Below, in pieces: positions 32,186 through 41,502 of a DNA stretch of 64,000 bases. A program made the translations under genes and the position numbers. The notes under the pieces are model-generated. The model had not been told where the DNA came from, did no database searches, and saw only the letters and a program-made list of their open reading frames with translations. This stretch comes from RGIG1918 sp964570895 (GTDB lineage Bacteria; Cyanobacteriota; Vampirovibrionia; Gastranaerophilales; Gastranaerophilaceae): assembly GCA_964570895.1 (NCBI GenBank), contig CAZMZD010000002.1, positions 1 to 64,000 on the forward strand, in the 5' to 3' direction. Position 1 is the first letter of the stretch; each line of letters starts with the position of its first letter.

Positions 32186-32296
32186 TTAAAGTATGCAGTA
32201 AAGAGATAACACTGCAAGACCTGATGTTATGATACAAGCAAGTGTAAGCGGGTGAACATTGTTCAAAATTTCTATAAACGTAAACTTTCTTTCCAT
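32186..32296 (-). CDS. Possible 36-residue membrane peptide
   Basis: Starts MERKFTFIEILNNVHPLT and continues into a hydrophobic helix ending SLYCIL. Codon choice fits the neighbours. GATAAT stands 7 nt before the ATG, the leaderless pattern seen for larger genes here. It occupies the only gap between the metallopeptidase and dppB genes. Too short for certainty. Confidence 0.35.
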   Translation of the reverse strand: MERKFTFIEILNNVHPLTLACIITSGLAVLSLYCIL

Positions 32297-32391
32297 AGAT
32301 TTTATTATCTTACGTTTTTATTTTTTTTTATCCTTTAGAAAGATGAAAAAACATAAACTTATAAGCTAATGCCTATTTTTGAATTTTAAGA

Positions 32392-32404
32392 TAAAATAAA
32401 GTTT
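32392..32404 (+). promoter_or_regulatory. -10 box of dppB, predicted leaderless
   Basis: TAAAAT (32392-32397), 7 nt, ATG; no ribosome site. Confidence 0.4.
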
Positions 32405-33370
32405 ATGCAGATTTTAAAATATATATTTAAAAGAATTTTGCAAACAATACCAATATTATTTATTGTTTCGTTAATCAGCTTCTTTTTAATAAGGCTCTCG
32501 CCTGTCGACCCTTTGGCAGAGTTAAAATTGAACCCTGCAATCTCGCCAATCACAATTGAACATGAAACCCGTCGCTTGGGCTTGGATAAGCCTATTTATG
32601 TGCAGTATATTTATTGGGCGAAAAATTTTGTGCGCGGAGATATGGGAACAACAACATCCGGCGAATTAGTGTCTGTCAAGCTGAAAGAGCGCGCAGGGAA
32701 CACACTCCTTCTTTCTTTTTGCGTAATTGTTGCAACTTGGCTTGTAGGAATACCTTTAGGGATTGTGGCGGCACTTAATTTCAAAAAGACGGCAGATAGG
32801 CTGATTTTGTTTTTTGCAACGATTGGAATGGCGATACCTTCTTTTTTTCTTGCGGTTTTATGCCTTATTTTTGCGCAAAAGACAGGCGCTTTCCCTATAG
32901 GCAACCTGACAAGCAGCAATTTTTACTCTCTTTCTTTTTGGGGTAAATTTTTAGATAAGGCGCACCACCTCGTGCTTCCTGTTTTTGTTTTGACTGTAAT
33001 TTCTGCTGGTTCTTTAATTAGGCAAATGAGGGCGAATTTGCTCGATACATTGAATAGTGATTGTGTGAAATTTGCGCGCGCAAAGGGGCTTCCTGAAAAT
33101 GTTGTTATTGTAAAACACGCTCTAAAAAATGCGATTAACCCGCTCATAACCCTTCTTGGTTTTGAGTTTGCAGGGCTTCTTTCAGGGGCGGCGCTCACGG
33201 AATATATTTTTCAATATCCGGGGCTTGGGCGCTTAATTTTGGAAGCAGTTATGAAATCTGACATAAACCTTGTTATGGCAAGCCTTATGATGGGCTCTAT
33301 TATGCTTGTTTTAGGCAATTTAATTGCAGATATTCTGCTTAAAATCACTGATCCGAGGATAAAAAGCTGA
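32405..33370 (+). CDS. Peptide ABC transporter permease (DppB/OppB type)
   Basis: 321 residues with six membrane segments. It begins with the family signature of a first helix followed by LIRLSPVDPLAELKLNP and RLGLDKPIYVQYIYW. The cytoplasmic EAA loop near residue 215-245 (VKFARAKGLPENVVIVKHAL) docks on the ATPase, and ALTEYIFQYPGLGRLILEA is a further family hallmark. Together with the next gene it forms the membrane channel for di- or oligopeptides. The two genes overlap by one base (TGATG). The matching ATPase lies about 14 kb to the left; no substrate-binding protein is present. Confidence 0.92.
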   Translation: MQILKYIFKRILQTIPILFIVSLISFFLIRLSPVDPLAELKLNPAISPITIEHETRRLGLDKPIYVQYIYWAKNFVRGDMGTTTSGELVSVKLKERAGNTLLLSFCVIVATWLVGIPLGIVAALNFKKTADRLILFFATIGMAIPSFFLAVLCLIFAQKTGAFPIGNLTSSNFYSLSFWGKFLDKAHHLVLPVFVLTVISAGSLIRQMRANLLDTLNSDCVKFARAKGLPENVVIVKHALKNAINPLITLLGFEFAGLLSGAALTEYIFQYPGLGRLILEAVMKSDINLVMASLMMGSIMLVLGNLIADILLKITDPRIKS

Positions 33371-34395
33371 TGACGGAACTTTTGAAGAGAATATATAAAG
33401 ATAAAATTACATTATGCGCGGCAATTGTTCTTGTTGTTCTTTATCTTGCGATTTTATTTGCAGATTTTTTGGCAGTTTATCCTGAAAATTTTTCAGACAG
33501 GAAACTCTCATACGCACCCCCTTCAAATATTTATGTAATAGATACGGAGGGCAAATTATCAAGACCTTATACTTATAATTATGTGAAAAATTTTAATCCT
33601 GAAACTTTGGATATAACATTTAAAGAAGATAAAACCCAAAAGCATTATATAAATTTCTTTAAAGGCGGGAAGCTATTAAGCACAGATAAAGACGGCAGGC
33701 TGTTTTTGCTTGGAACGGATATAAACGGCAGAGATAATTATTCAAGGCTCTTATATGGCGGGCAAATCAGCCTCACTATCGGTTTTTTGGCGCTTTTTAT
33801 ATCTTTTCCTTTAGGGCTTTTGTATGGCGGAATTTCAGGTTATTTTGGCGGAAAAACGGATTTAATTATGATGAGAATGGCAGAGGCTATTATGAGTATT
33901 CCAAGCTTTTATCTTCTTATAATTCTTGCTTCAATACTTCCTTCTTCAATGACTTCCGCACAAAGATTTGCGCTTATTGTCGTGATTTTGGCGCTTATTG
34001 GCTGGGCAGGGTTTGCACGTGTTGTTCGCGGTATGGTTTTGTCAATTAAAAATGAAGATTATGTAAAATCTGCAAAAATCCTTGGCGCAAGCGATTTTAG
34101 AGTTATATGGAAACATATTTTGCCGCAAACTTCAAGCTATGTTATTGTTGCAATAACTTTATCTGTTCCAAGCTATATTTTAGCAGAGTCCGGTTTGAGT
34201 TTTCTCGGGCTCGGCATTCAACAGCCTGACGCGAGCTGGGGCAATATGCTAAAAGAAGCGCAAGAGTTCACAAACATCATCACTCGCCCTTGGCTTTTGA
34301 CCCCCGGGGGGCTCATATTTATCGCGGTTTTGAGCTTTAATTTGTTAGGGGACACAATAAGAGATTATCTTGACCCAAAAGGTAAATTAAGTTAG
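33370..34395 (+). CDS. Peptide ABC transporter permease (DppC/OppC type)
   Basis: 341 residues. After the first helix is a periplasmic insertion of about 90 residues (PENFSDRKLSYAPPSN ... LLSTDKDGRLFLLGTDINGRD), longer than in many DppC proteins, where a short loop leads to the LGTDxxGRD motif. The remaining helices contain the EAA loop (DYVKSAKILGASDFRVIWKHI) and AESGLSFLGLGIQQPDASWG, typical of the family. It pairs with the upstream permease through a one-base overlap. A terminator follows. Confidence 0.92.
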   Translation: MTELLKRIYKDKITLCAAIVLVVLYLAILFADFLAVYPENFSDRKLSYAPPSNIYVIDTEGKLSRPYTYNYVKNFNPETLDITFKEDKTQKHYINFFKGGKLLSTDKDGRLFLLGTDINGRDNYSRLLYGGQISLTIGFLALFISFPLGLLYGGISGYFGGKTDLIMMRMAEAIMSIPSFYLLIILASILPSSMTSAQRFALIVVILALIGWAGFARVVRGMVLSIKNEDYVKSAKILGASDFRVIWKHILPQTSSYVIVAITLSVPSYILAESGLSFLGLGIQQPDASWGNMLKEAQEFTNIITRPWLLTPGGLIFIAVLSFNLLGDTIRDYLDPKGKLS

Positions 34396-34403
34396 ATATT
34401 AAA

Positions 34404-34428
34404 AAAACCTGCCCAGAAGGCAGGTTTT
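34404..34428. terminator. Bidirectional Rho-independent terminator
   Basis: AAAACCTGCC, loop CAGAA, GGCAGGTTTT between the convergent dppC and PPi-PFK genes. Confidence 0.9.
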
Positions 34429-34448
34429 AAATTATTTTGCAATGCGAA

Positions 34449-36131
34449 CTATTTTGCCGCAACTTTTGCTTTTTGTTCAAGAGCTAAAGTTTGAGTTGTA
34501 ACATCGCAAACTTCCGCAGGCCCAAAGTATTGAATAGCCCCAGGGAATACATATTTATCTTCGTATGCCCATTTTTCTCTGTTTGCTTCAAGTGCTTTGA
34601 ACACAGGACCATCAAGCTCAACAAGCGCTTTTTGGATAACAGGTTTAAATTTGCCATGACGTTTTTCCATATTCATCATCATAGTGAGCGGAACGCCGCC
34701 TGCAACCCAATTTTTAGCAGGTTCTGTAAGGTTTTTAATGCTTGATAAGTAGCCTGTAACTCCTGCTGCGATAAGCGCGAATGCGTTGTAACCTAAAGAG
34801 TAGCAGTAGTCAGCATCAAAGTTTGAAGGCATTGCGCAACGACCTTCATAACCAAAGAAGTGCGCTTGGTCAGAGAATTTGCCTGTATATTTACCTTCTT
34901 TTTTAAGAACTGCTAATTTTTCTTTAATCATAGCGATTAATAATTTTTCAGTTTCGATTTTAGAAACTTGAACGTTGCCGTGCGGATCTCTGTCCATTAA
35001 AAGTTGGTCTTTAATAAGAACAGGAAGCGAATGGAACACGCTTGCGTTTACCATTTCCATTTTAGATTCGATAATTTCATATTTTTCAGCTTGAGTTTTA
35101 GCATTCATATAGTTTTCATCGTCTTCAACAACTGCTAAAATGTCGTTTAAGCTTGAAATCATTGTTTTCATTTCAGGGATAAATTCAATTAAGCCTTCAG
35201 GAATGAGCGCAACGCCGAAGTTTTTGCCTTCGTTTCCGCGTTTTGCAATAATTTCTGTCATATAGTTAACAATTGCGTCAAGCGACAATGCTTTTTGTTC
35301 AACTTCTTCTGAAATAAGAGTGATGTTTGGTTGAGTTTGAAGTGCAACTTCAAGGCCAACATGCGATGCGCTTCTTCCCATTAATTTAATGAAGTGCCAA
35401 TATTTTTTAGCTGAATTAGCGTCCCTCATGATGTTGCCGATAAGCTCTGCATAAGTTTTTGTTGCTGTATCGAAACCGAATGAAATTTCTATTTGATCGT
35501 TTTTAAGGTCGCCGTCGATTGTTTTAGGGCAGCCGATAACTTGAATGCCTGTGCCTTTTTCTGCCATCCATTGAGCAAGCATACAAGCATTTGTGTTAGA
35601 GTCGTCGCCACCGATGATAACAATTGCAGAAATGCCTAAATTTTGGCAAGTGTTCAAAGTTGATTTGAATTGGTCTTCTGTTTCAAGTTTTGTTCTGCCT
35701 GAACCAATAATATCGAAACCGCCCGTGTTTCTGAATTTATCGATGTAGCTGTCTGTAAATTTGATGTAGTCGCCATCAACAATACCTTGTGGGCCGCCTA
35801 AGAAACCGTACAATTCGTTTTCAGAGTTTGCAGCTTTTAGTGCGTCATATAAACCTGCAATTACGTTGTGCCCCCCAGGAGCTTGCCCGCCGGATAAAAT
35901 AACGCCGACATTTTTCTTTTCTAATTCTATTTTTTTGCCGTTAGAGCCAAATTGAACAATTGGTTGAGCAAAAATTCTTGGGAACAATTCTTGGATTTGT
36001 TCAACATCTTTTACTGCGCTTGTTTTTTCAAGATAATTCACAGAAAGATTTTTAATTCCTTTTGAAAGTTCTCCGGCTAATTTTGGATTGTATTTCAATC
36101 TTTCTTGGTGTAGAGGTGAAACTTCTCTCAT
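34449..36131 (-). CDS. pfp: Pyrophosphate-dependent 6-phosphofructokinase (long form)
   Basis: 560 residues, the long PPi-PFK type. It has LSGGQAPGGHN near residue 80, IGGDDSNTNA with the GGDD signature of pyrophosphate use (ATP enzymes have GGDG), and CPKTIDGDLKN, where the lysine favours pyrophosphate. MGRSASHVGLEVALQTQPN and EGLIEFIPEM complete the fructose-6-phosphate site. It converts fructose-6-phosphate and PPi to the bisphosphate reversibly, saving ATP in fermentative glycolysis. AAAGGAG precedes the ATG. It is followed on the same strand, upstream, by the DUF212 and prenyl synthase genes. Confidence 0.94.
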   Translation of the reverse strand: MREVSPLHQERLKYNPKLAGELSKGIKNLSVNYLEKTSAVKDVEQIQELFPRIFAQPIVQFGSNGKKIELEKKNVGVILSGGQAPGGHNVIAGLYDALKAANSENELYGFLGGPQGIVDGDYIKFTDSYIDKFRNTGGFDIIGSGRTKLETEDQFKSTLNTCQNLGISAIVIIGGDDSNTNACMLAQWMAEKGTGIQVIGCPKTIDGDLKNDQIEISFGFDTATKTYAELIGNIMRDANSAKKYWHFIKLMGRSASHVGLEVALQTQPNITLISEEVEQKALSLDAIVNYMTEIIAKRGNEGKNFGVALIPEGLIEFIPEMKTMISSLNDILAVVEDDENYMNAKTQAEKYEIIESKMEMVNASVFHSLPVLIKDQLLMDRDPHGNVQVSKIETEKLLIAMIKEKLAVLKKEGKYTGKFSDQAHFFGYEGRCAMPSNFDADYCYSLGYNAFALIAAGVTGYLSSIKNLTEPAKNWVAGGVPLTMMMNMEKRHGKFKPVIQKALVELDGPVFKALEANREKWAYEDKYVFPGAIQYFGPAEVCDVTTQTLALEQKAKVAAK

Positions 36132-36141
36132 TTTAACTCCT

Positions 36142-36603
36142 TTAACTTAATAATAAATGTATTGATAATGCTATAACTATGCCAAATAATGCGCCGCAGA
36201 ACACTTCAAAAGGGGTGTGCCCTAAAAGTTCTTTAAGTGTTTCGTATGGCTTTACGTTGTTTGAATGTTCAAAAATATCTTTAACAAGCCTGTTGAGCGT
36301 TGCGGCGGTTTTTCCTGCGGCTCTTCTTAAGCCTGCGGCGTCATACATAATAACGATTGAAAACCCCATTGCGATTGCAAATTCAACAGAGCTGAAGCCT
36401 TGAATTAAGCCAACGCTGGTGGTGAGCGCAATAACGCCTGCGCTGTGCGAACTTGGCATTCCGCCTGTTGTTGTAAGTAATTTAAAGTTTAGTTTTCTGT
36501 GCACTACAAAATGAACAAAAACTTTAACAACTTGCGCTAAAAATGCTGCAACAACGCCTGATAATATTGCTTCATAACCTGTGTTTAAAATGCTGAATGT
36601 CAT
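36142..36603 (-). CDS. Divergent PAP2 family (DUF212/YuiD-like) membrane protein
   Basis: 153 residues with about four hydrophobic helices. Diagnostic segments are TTGGMPSSHSAGVIALTTSVG near residue 45 and YDAAGLRRAAGKTA near 87, close to acid phosphatase/PAP2 motifs. The family is widespread in cyanobacteria, plants and Firmicutes; its enzymatic role is unproven, although a lipid phosphatase is likely. Its ATG overlaps the stop of the prenyl diphosphate synthase by 4 nt (ATGA), which fits an isoprenoid-phosphate substrate, but that is inference. Confidence 0.9.
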   Translation of the reverse strand: MTFSILNTGYEAILSGVVAAFLAQVVKVFVHFVVHRKLNFKLLTTTGGMPSSHSAGVIALTTSVGLIQGFSSVEFAIAMGFSIVIMYDAAGLRRAAGKTAATLNRLVKDIFEHSNNVKPYETLKELLGHTPFEVFCGALFGIVIALSIHLLLS

Positions 36604-37472
36604 TTTTTAATTTCCATTTTTCTTAAAATATCTTTGTAAACTTCGGATTTTATACCCATAAAATCCATTATATCATAACATTCTTTTAATAGATTTGCTA
36701 ATTTTTCTTTTGCACGTTCAAGCCCCCAAAAAGTGACATACGTTGCTTTATTTGCTTTTGCGTCTTTTCCCACGGTTTTGCCGAGCTCTTCTTCATTTGA
36801 GATCACATCTAAAATATCATCTCTTATTTGAAACGCGAGCCCAAAAGCCTTTGCAAATTTTGTGATGTCTGAAATTTCTTGGCTGTTTGCGCCGCCAAGC
36901 ATTGCCCCACCCGCAATTGCAAGCTCAAACAAAGCGCTTGTTTTATATTTGTGTATAAAATCCAACTCTTCTTTTGTGATTTTTTTGTTTTCAGCGCTCA
37001 TATCTGCAATTTGACCGCCAACAATTCCGAATGCGCCTGCTGCTGTCAAATATTCGTTTAAAACCTTGCATAATGTTTCTTTGCTAACGTTTTCAGGTGT
37101 TTTTTCTAAAATTGTCTGTGCGCCGTATGAAATTAAAGCGTCGCCTGCAAGAATTGCGGTTGCTTCGCCAAAAACCTTGTGGTTTGAGGGCTTTCCGCGC
37201 CTTAAATCGTCGTTATCCATTGCGGGCAAGTCATCGTGAATTAAACTTTGAGAATGTAACATTTCAATTCCGCATGCAAGCCCTAGAGCGTTTTCATAAG
37301 AACCGGAGAATATTTTGCAAGTTTCAAGCGCAAAGATTGCACGAAGCTTTTTGGATGGCAAAAGTGTCGTATATGCCATTGCTTCTTTTATTTCTTGATG
37401 TATAAAAAATCTGCTGTCTTCAAAACAGTTTTCGAGTTCTTTTTCAATAATTTTAATGTATTCGCTAAGCAT
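36600..37472 (-). CDS. ispA: Short/medium-chain prenyl diphosphate synthase (farnesyl/geranylgeranyl type)
   Basis: 290 residues. The first aspartate-rich motif is LIHDDLPAMDNDDLRRGKPS (near 75-95), with the two-residue insertion typical of bacterial type II farnesyl/geranylgeranyl synthases; the second is FQIRDDILDVISNEEELGK near 213. It condenses isopentenyl diphosphate with allylic diphosphates for undecaprenyl lipid and quinone precursors. It overlaps both neighbours: 8 nt with the pseudo-receiver gene upstream and 4 nt with the DUF212 gene downstream, so a translationally coupled operon is likely. Confidence 0.92.
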   Translation of the reverse strand: MLSEYIKIIEKELENCFEDSRFFIHQEIKEAMAYTTLLPSKKLRAIFALETCKIFSGSYENALGLACGIEMLHSQSLIHDDLPAMDNDDLRRGKPSNHKVFGEATAILAGDALISYGAQTILEKTPENVSKETLCKVLNEYLTAAGAFGIVGGQIADMSAENKKITKEELDFIHKYKTSALFELAIAGGAMLGGANSQEISDITKFAKAFGLAFQIRDDILDVISNEEELGKTVGKDAKANKATYVTFWGLERAKEKLANLLKECYDIMDFMGIKSEVYKDILRKMEIKK

Positions 37473-39147
37473 TTTTTATGTTTTTCCTAAATTCCCCAAG
37501 AAAAATTGTCATTAGTTTTGTCATTTTTTCAAAATCTAATTCAAGAATATTTAAAGTTGTTTTTTTAACTTTTTTCTTTTTACCATTGTCGCTTTCAATG
37601 TTTATTGCAACATTCATACCTTCGCTTTTTGCAATTGTAATTCTGTGCTCAAAATCATCGAGAGCCGACATAAAAGAACATTTTTCTTCTGAAATTGCAA
37701 TGTCTGCAACGCTTTTTTTGATGTTTGTTAGAATTATATCTCTGTATTTTACAAATTGCGGAACAATTATAATTTCAATTTTCTTTTTGAATGTTTGTTC
37801 GTAAAGCCCGTCGTTGTTTTTTTGTTTTGCAACGCTTTTTAGCTTTTTAAGTTTTGAAGTTCTTTTTTGATTTAGCTGCTCGGGGGTTAAAATTTCCTCG
37901 ATTGGCTTATCATAAATAACCTCTTGCACGGTTTTTTCTTGTTTTTTTGTTTTCTTTTCAAGAACCATTTCTTCAAGAGCAACATTTTCAGGCGCTTTTT
38001 GCACTTTTTCTTTCTTTAATTTTTTCTTTGCCGGTTTTTCATCTGCTTGTTTTTGAGGTTCTTTTTTTTCTTCTTTAGGTTGTTCTTTTTCGATTGGTTG
38101 TTCTTTTTGCATGGGAAGTTTTTCTTCGGTTGCTTCTTCTTTTAAATCTTTTGTTTTAGCTTCTTCAAGTTCCGCAACTTTTTCGAGTTTTTCTTCCTCT
38201 TCTAATTTTTCTGCTTCTGCAAGCTCTGTTTTTAGTGCTTTAATTTTTCTTTTATATTTTAATTTTTGCAATTTGTTTTCAGGCAAAATGTCTTCAAATT
38301 CGTCTTCTGTTTTAACTTCCAGAGTTTTTGCCGCAAGCGTTATGAGGATATTTTCCTTCAAAGATTTTAGATTTTTATTTAGCGCGGTTTTAATATCTTC
38401 AAAGTTATTTAAACCCACTTCCACAATTACGCCTTTTAAGCCACCATTCAGCCTAAAAGTTGAACTCAATCTTTCAAAAAGTTTTTTTCCGCCTTTTGTT
38501 GAAGTGTCCGGCATAAATACATAAAAATTGTTATCATCAGGCACAACAATATCAATGTTTCTAACTGCTTTTCTTAATTCTTGGACAAAATGCGATGTCT
38601 TTTTGTTTGGCGAAATGAGCATAAGGGAAGATTTTACATCGTATGCGATAGAGTAATTTATTTCGCTTTGAAGAAATTTTTCGCCGTATTCTTCGCGAAT
38701 AAAACTTGAGTCATCCAAAATCCCGACATTTTTTAAGAAAGTGTCAAAATTTTTGTCTTTATTGTTTTTAATTCCTCTTTTAATTGCCCAAATAACGCGA
38801 ATTAAAAGCTCGTATTCAGCAGTGTCTTCAAATAAAATTTCGTCTGCGCCCGCTTCGTATGCTTCTGTGAAAAAATCTCTGTTTTTAGTTTTTCCAAGAA
38901 CAATTGTTGGGATTTGTTTTAAAAATTTTTCTCGTTTGATATTTTTTACGAGCTTAAAAGTTGCTTGTTCGTCTTCATGAGGGAAAATCACAACGTTTGG
39001 GACAGTGGTTTTTAAAAATTCAATACAGTCGCCCTTGCCTACGTTGAGCACTTTATCGTGACCTCTAAGCAGCTGAAACTTGCCTTTAATATTCTCAAAA
39101 GTTTCTTTATTATCAGATACTATGACGATTGTGTTACTGTATGCCAT
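37465..39147 (-). CDS. Pseudo-receiver protein with charged linker and C-terminal domain
   Basis: 560 residues. Residues 1-125 follow the response-regulator receiver fold (NTIVIVSDN; PNVVIFPHED; IPTIVLGKT; GADEILFED) but lack the phosphorylated aspartate at the end of strand 3 and the conserved lysine after strand 5. A central domain (about 150-285) has alternating strands and helices reminiscent of a degenerate GGDEF domain, without the GGDEF motif. Residues about 295-420 are a Glu/Lys-rich low-complexity helix. The last ~130 residues form another compact domain. A phosphorylation-independent regulator or scaffold is possible. First gene of the ispA run; TATAAT is about 35 nt before the start. 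Confidence 0.65.
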   Translation of the reverse strand: MAYSNTIVIVSDNKETFENIKGKFQLLRGHDKVLNVGKGDCIEFLKTTVPNVVIFPHEDEQATFKLVKNIKREKFLKQIPTIVLGKTKNRDFFTEAYEAGADEILFEDTAEYELLIRVIWAIKRGIKNNKDKNFDTFLKNVGILDDSSFIREEYGEKFLQSEINYSIAYDVKSSLMLISPNKKTSHFVQELRKAVRNIDIVVPDDNNFYVFMPDTSTKGGKKLFERLSSTFRLNGGLKGVIVEVGLNNFEDIKTALNKNLKSLKENILITLAAKTLEVKTEDEFEDILPENKLQKLKYKRKIKALKTELAEAEKLEEEEKLEKVAELEEAKTKDLKEEATEEKLPMQKEQPIEKEQPKEEKKEPQKQADEKPAKKKLKKEKVQKAPENVALEEMVLEKKTKKQEKTVQEVIYDKPIEEILTPEQLNQKRTSKLKKLKSVAKQKNNDGLYEQTFKKKIEIIIVPQFVKYRDIILTNIKKSVADIAISEEKCSFMSALDDFEHRITIAKSEGMNVAINIESDNGKKKKVKKTTLNILELDFEKMTKLMTIFLGEFRKNIKNA

Positions 39148-39205
39148 TAAACCCGCTTTTTCTAATTTCTTATATTGGATATTATATCACAATCAAATAT
39201 ATTGA

Positions 39206-39240
39206 ATGACAAATAAAAACCAATTTGGTAGAATAGTCGT
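39206..39240 (+). promoter_or_regulatory. Promoter, predicted leaderless
   Basis: ATGACA (39206-39211), 17 bp, TAGAAT (39229-39234), then exactly 6 nt to the ATG; no ribosome site. Confidence 0.55.
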
Positions 39241-40332
39241 ATGGATAATAAGAATTATATAAATTTATTTGTTTTAATATGTTTTGGTTTATTGTTAAGG
39301 GTTCTTGGAAACTACGCAGGGAACGGCGTTTCCGGCTATGTGGATATTTTCTCGGGCGGAGTTAGTGCAAATGCTTTTTTTGGCGCGAAGTCCTCTTTCC
39401 TTTTCCCTTGGCTTGCCTCAAATTTGCATTTTAATTTAGGTAATTTTTTCGGGAGCGATATTTTTAGCTTAATTTTTGGTATTTTATCAATTATTGTTTT
39501 ATATTTTATCGGTTATATTTCATCAAAAGAAAGTTCAAACACAGCTCTATATTCAGGCACGATTTGCGCGGTTTCCGGTATGTTAATTGCTTTTGGGCAC
39601 AGTTTGAATTTCGTAAATTTCATATTTTTTATATCAAGTTTAATTGTTTTGCTTTCTCTTAAGGTTTTGAAAAACAAAAAATTGGGGAATTTAACAGCAA
39701 TCACGATTTTAAGCTTGTTGCTTGTTTTATTGCACCCTGTGAGTATATTTTTTGTGATGTTTAATTTTATTGCTATTTTTGCATTTTCGAACCAAAAAGT
39801 GAAAATAGATAAAGCATTCACAAATTTCCTTTTCCCTTTGGTGCTTGCAATTCCAATTTGCCTTTTTATGATTTTTGGATTTTTAGATGTTAAAGCAAAT
39901 CCGTTCTCAATTAATATAAACGATATTTTCACAAGTTATGCTGCGCTTTTTTCAATTAACCCTGTCGGTTTGAAAATTTTAGGTGTTAATCAAAAAGTTT
40001 TGAGCAATATAGTTTTTTGGGTTTTTGTATTTACTCCTTGCATAATTTCTGCGTATTTTATATTCAGAACTTTTGCGCACCAAAAGCATGATGTTTATTG
40101 GGCACTTGGCACTTCTTTTGCAACATTTTTCACTGTCTATTTAATTTTAAATGTTTTGAAAATTAATTTTGTGGCATGCCACATTATTGAAATTTGCCCG
40201 CTTCTTATATTCCTTTTTGCAAAAGGCTTGATTTTACATAAAGAAAAAGCTACGCGTAATGTGCTTTTTGGGCTGTTTGTTTTCTTGAATACCCTCGGGT
40301 GTTTGCTTTTGAATTTGCCCATATTAAAATAG
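39241..40332 (+). CDS. Polytopic membrane protein
   Basis: 363 residues with about ten hydrophobic segments and few charges. It resembles the membrane part of GT39/GT83-type lipid-linked glycosyltransferases in hydrophobic pattern, but the usual first-loop acidic motif (Asp-Glu) is not evident; only YVDIFSGG stands there. Function is therefore open: flippase-like or glycosyltransferase-like. It stands alone between the divergent pseudo-receiver gene and the next pair of membrane proteins. The start is fixed by the 6-nt distance from the -10 box. Confidence 0.65.
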   Translation: MDNKNYINLFVLICFGLLLRVLGNYAGNGVSGYVDIFSGGVSANAFFGAKSSFLFPWLASNLHFNLGNFFGSDIFSLIFGILSIIVLYFIGYISSKESSNTALYSGTICAVSGMLIAFGHSLNFVNFIFFISSLIVLLSLKVLKNKKLGNLTAITILSLLLVLLHPVSIFFVMFNFIAIFAFSNQKVKIDKAFTNFLFPLVLAIPICLFMIFGFLDVKANPFSININDIFTSYAALFSINPVGLKILGVNQKVLSNIVFWVFVFTPCIISAYFIFRTFAHQKHDVYWALGTSFATFFTVYLILNVLKINFVACHIIEICPLLIFLFAKGLILHKEKATRNVLFGLFVFLNTLGCLLLNLPILK

Positions 40333-40404
40333 AAATATTCCAAAATTAATAAAAGGGCAATTTTTTTCCTTCACATGTTTTTATTAATGTAGGAAAACGG
40401 AATT

Positions 40405-41502
40405 ATGTTAAATGTTAGGAAAATAACGGCGAATATTGGAAGCGGCGCAAAAGGAATTGCCTCTAAAGTGGCAACGCCTGTTAAAGCTGCTGCAAAAAAT
40501 GTGGTGACAGGCGCTAAAAAGGGCTCTGACGGCGTAGTTAAATCGTATGATGAAGCTGTGTTTAACTCTTTGGGTAAGTTCGCCCAGAAATTATCAAAAC
40601 TCAAAGTCGGCGAAGTTATGAATATCTTAGTAACCGCTGTTGGCACGGCAGTTGTTGCCCCGATTTTTATCGCGTTTAACCCATTAAGCAAAAAAGATAA
40701 AGAATCAAAAATGTATTCAGCCTTAAGGCAGCCAATTTCAGCTGTAATTGCAGTTGCTGCGCAGCTAGGTGTTGTTAACCTTACAAACCATGCTTTAGAT
40801 AAATATGCTTCAACAGGCGTTGTCAAAGCTATGGATTTGAGAGATAAACCGGCAGAATCTTATCTTAAAAAATTAATCAAAATGGAAAATCCTAATATCA
40901 AAAAAAATGATTTGGCAGCTGAAATTGCAAAAAGACAAAAAGATGCCCTCCAAAAAGCAATTGCACGCGAAACAGAAAACTTTAAAAATGTTGAAACAAA
41001 AAATATTTTAGATATTTTAACTAAAGAAAATTCAGTTTCTGTTAAAGACTATACAAACAAACTTGAAGAACTTGCTAAAGCAAAAAAAGCTGAAGGCGCA
41101 AAAGAATCTTTGCGTGTACTTAAAAAACAATTAAAAGACGGAGTCCAAGACGCAGTTCTTGCAGACACCAAAAATGCAATTAAAGAAAATGCTGAAAAAC
41201 TTGTGCGCGACGGTAAATGTGCAAATCTCGATGATGCCTTAAGGCAAGAAACAATCAAGAAATTTGTTAGCGCAAAAATTACAAAAGCGAGCGATATGTT
41301 AAATTGTAATAAAAACTACATAGGTATTGCACTTGGGCTTGCAACATTACCTGTCACTTGCGGTATATTAAATTGGGCTTACCCGAGAATTGTTGAAAAA
41401 TTCTTCCCAAGCCTTGCAAATTCTAAAAAAGAATCTGAAGCTAAAAAAGCTGAAGCAGAAGCTCAGCCTTCGGTACAAAAAACAAATAAGGAGGCTTGCT
41501 AA
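40405..41502 (+). CDS. Membrane protein with long helical domain, pair member 1
   Basis: 365 residues. A basic, alanine-rich amphipathic N-terminus (ANIGSGAKGIASKVATPVKA) leads to two hydrophobic segments (about 72-92 and 110-125). A charged helical domain of about 170 residues follows, then a final hydrophobic segment near 305-325 and a short Glu/Lys tail. No signal peptide or known domain is visible. CGGA precedes the ATG. Its stop overlaps the next ATG by one base. The combination of a basic amphipathic start and separated hydrophobic stretches recalls membrane-remodelling or effector-like proteins, but this is speculation. Confidence 0.65.
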   Translation: MLNVRKITANIGSGAKGIASKVATPVKAAAKNVVTGAKKGSDGVVKSYDEAVFNSLGKFAQKLSKLKVGEVMNILVTAVGTAVVAPIFIAFNPLSKKDKESKMYSALRQPISAVIAVAAQLGVVNLTNHALDKYASTGVVKAMDLRDKPAESYLKKLIKMENPNIKKNDLAAEIAKRQKDALQKAIARETENFKNVETKNILDILTKENSVSVKDYTNKLEELAKAKKAEGAKESLRVLKKQLKDGVQDAVLADTKNAIKENAEKLVRDGKCANLDDALRQETIKKFVSAKITKASDMLNCNKNYIGIALGLATLPVTCGILNWAYPRIVEKFFPSLANSKKESEAKKAEAEAQPSVQKTNKEAC

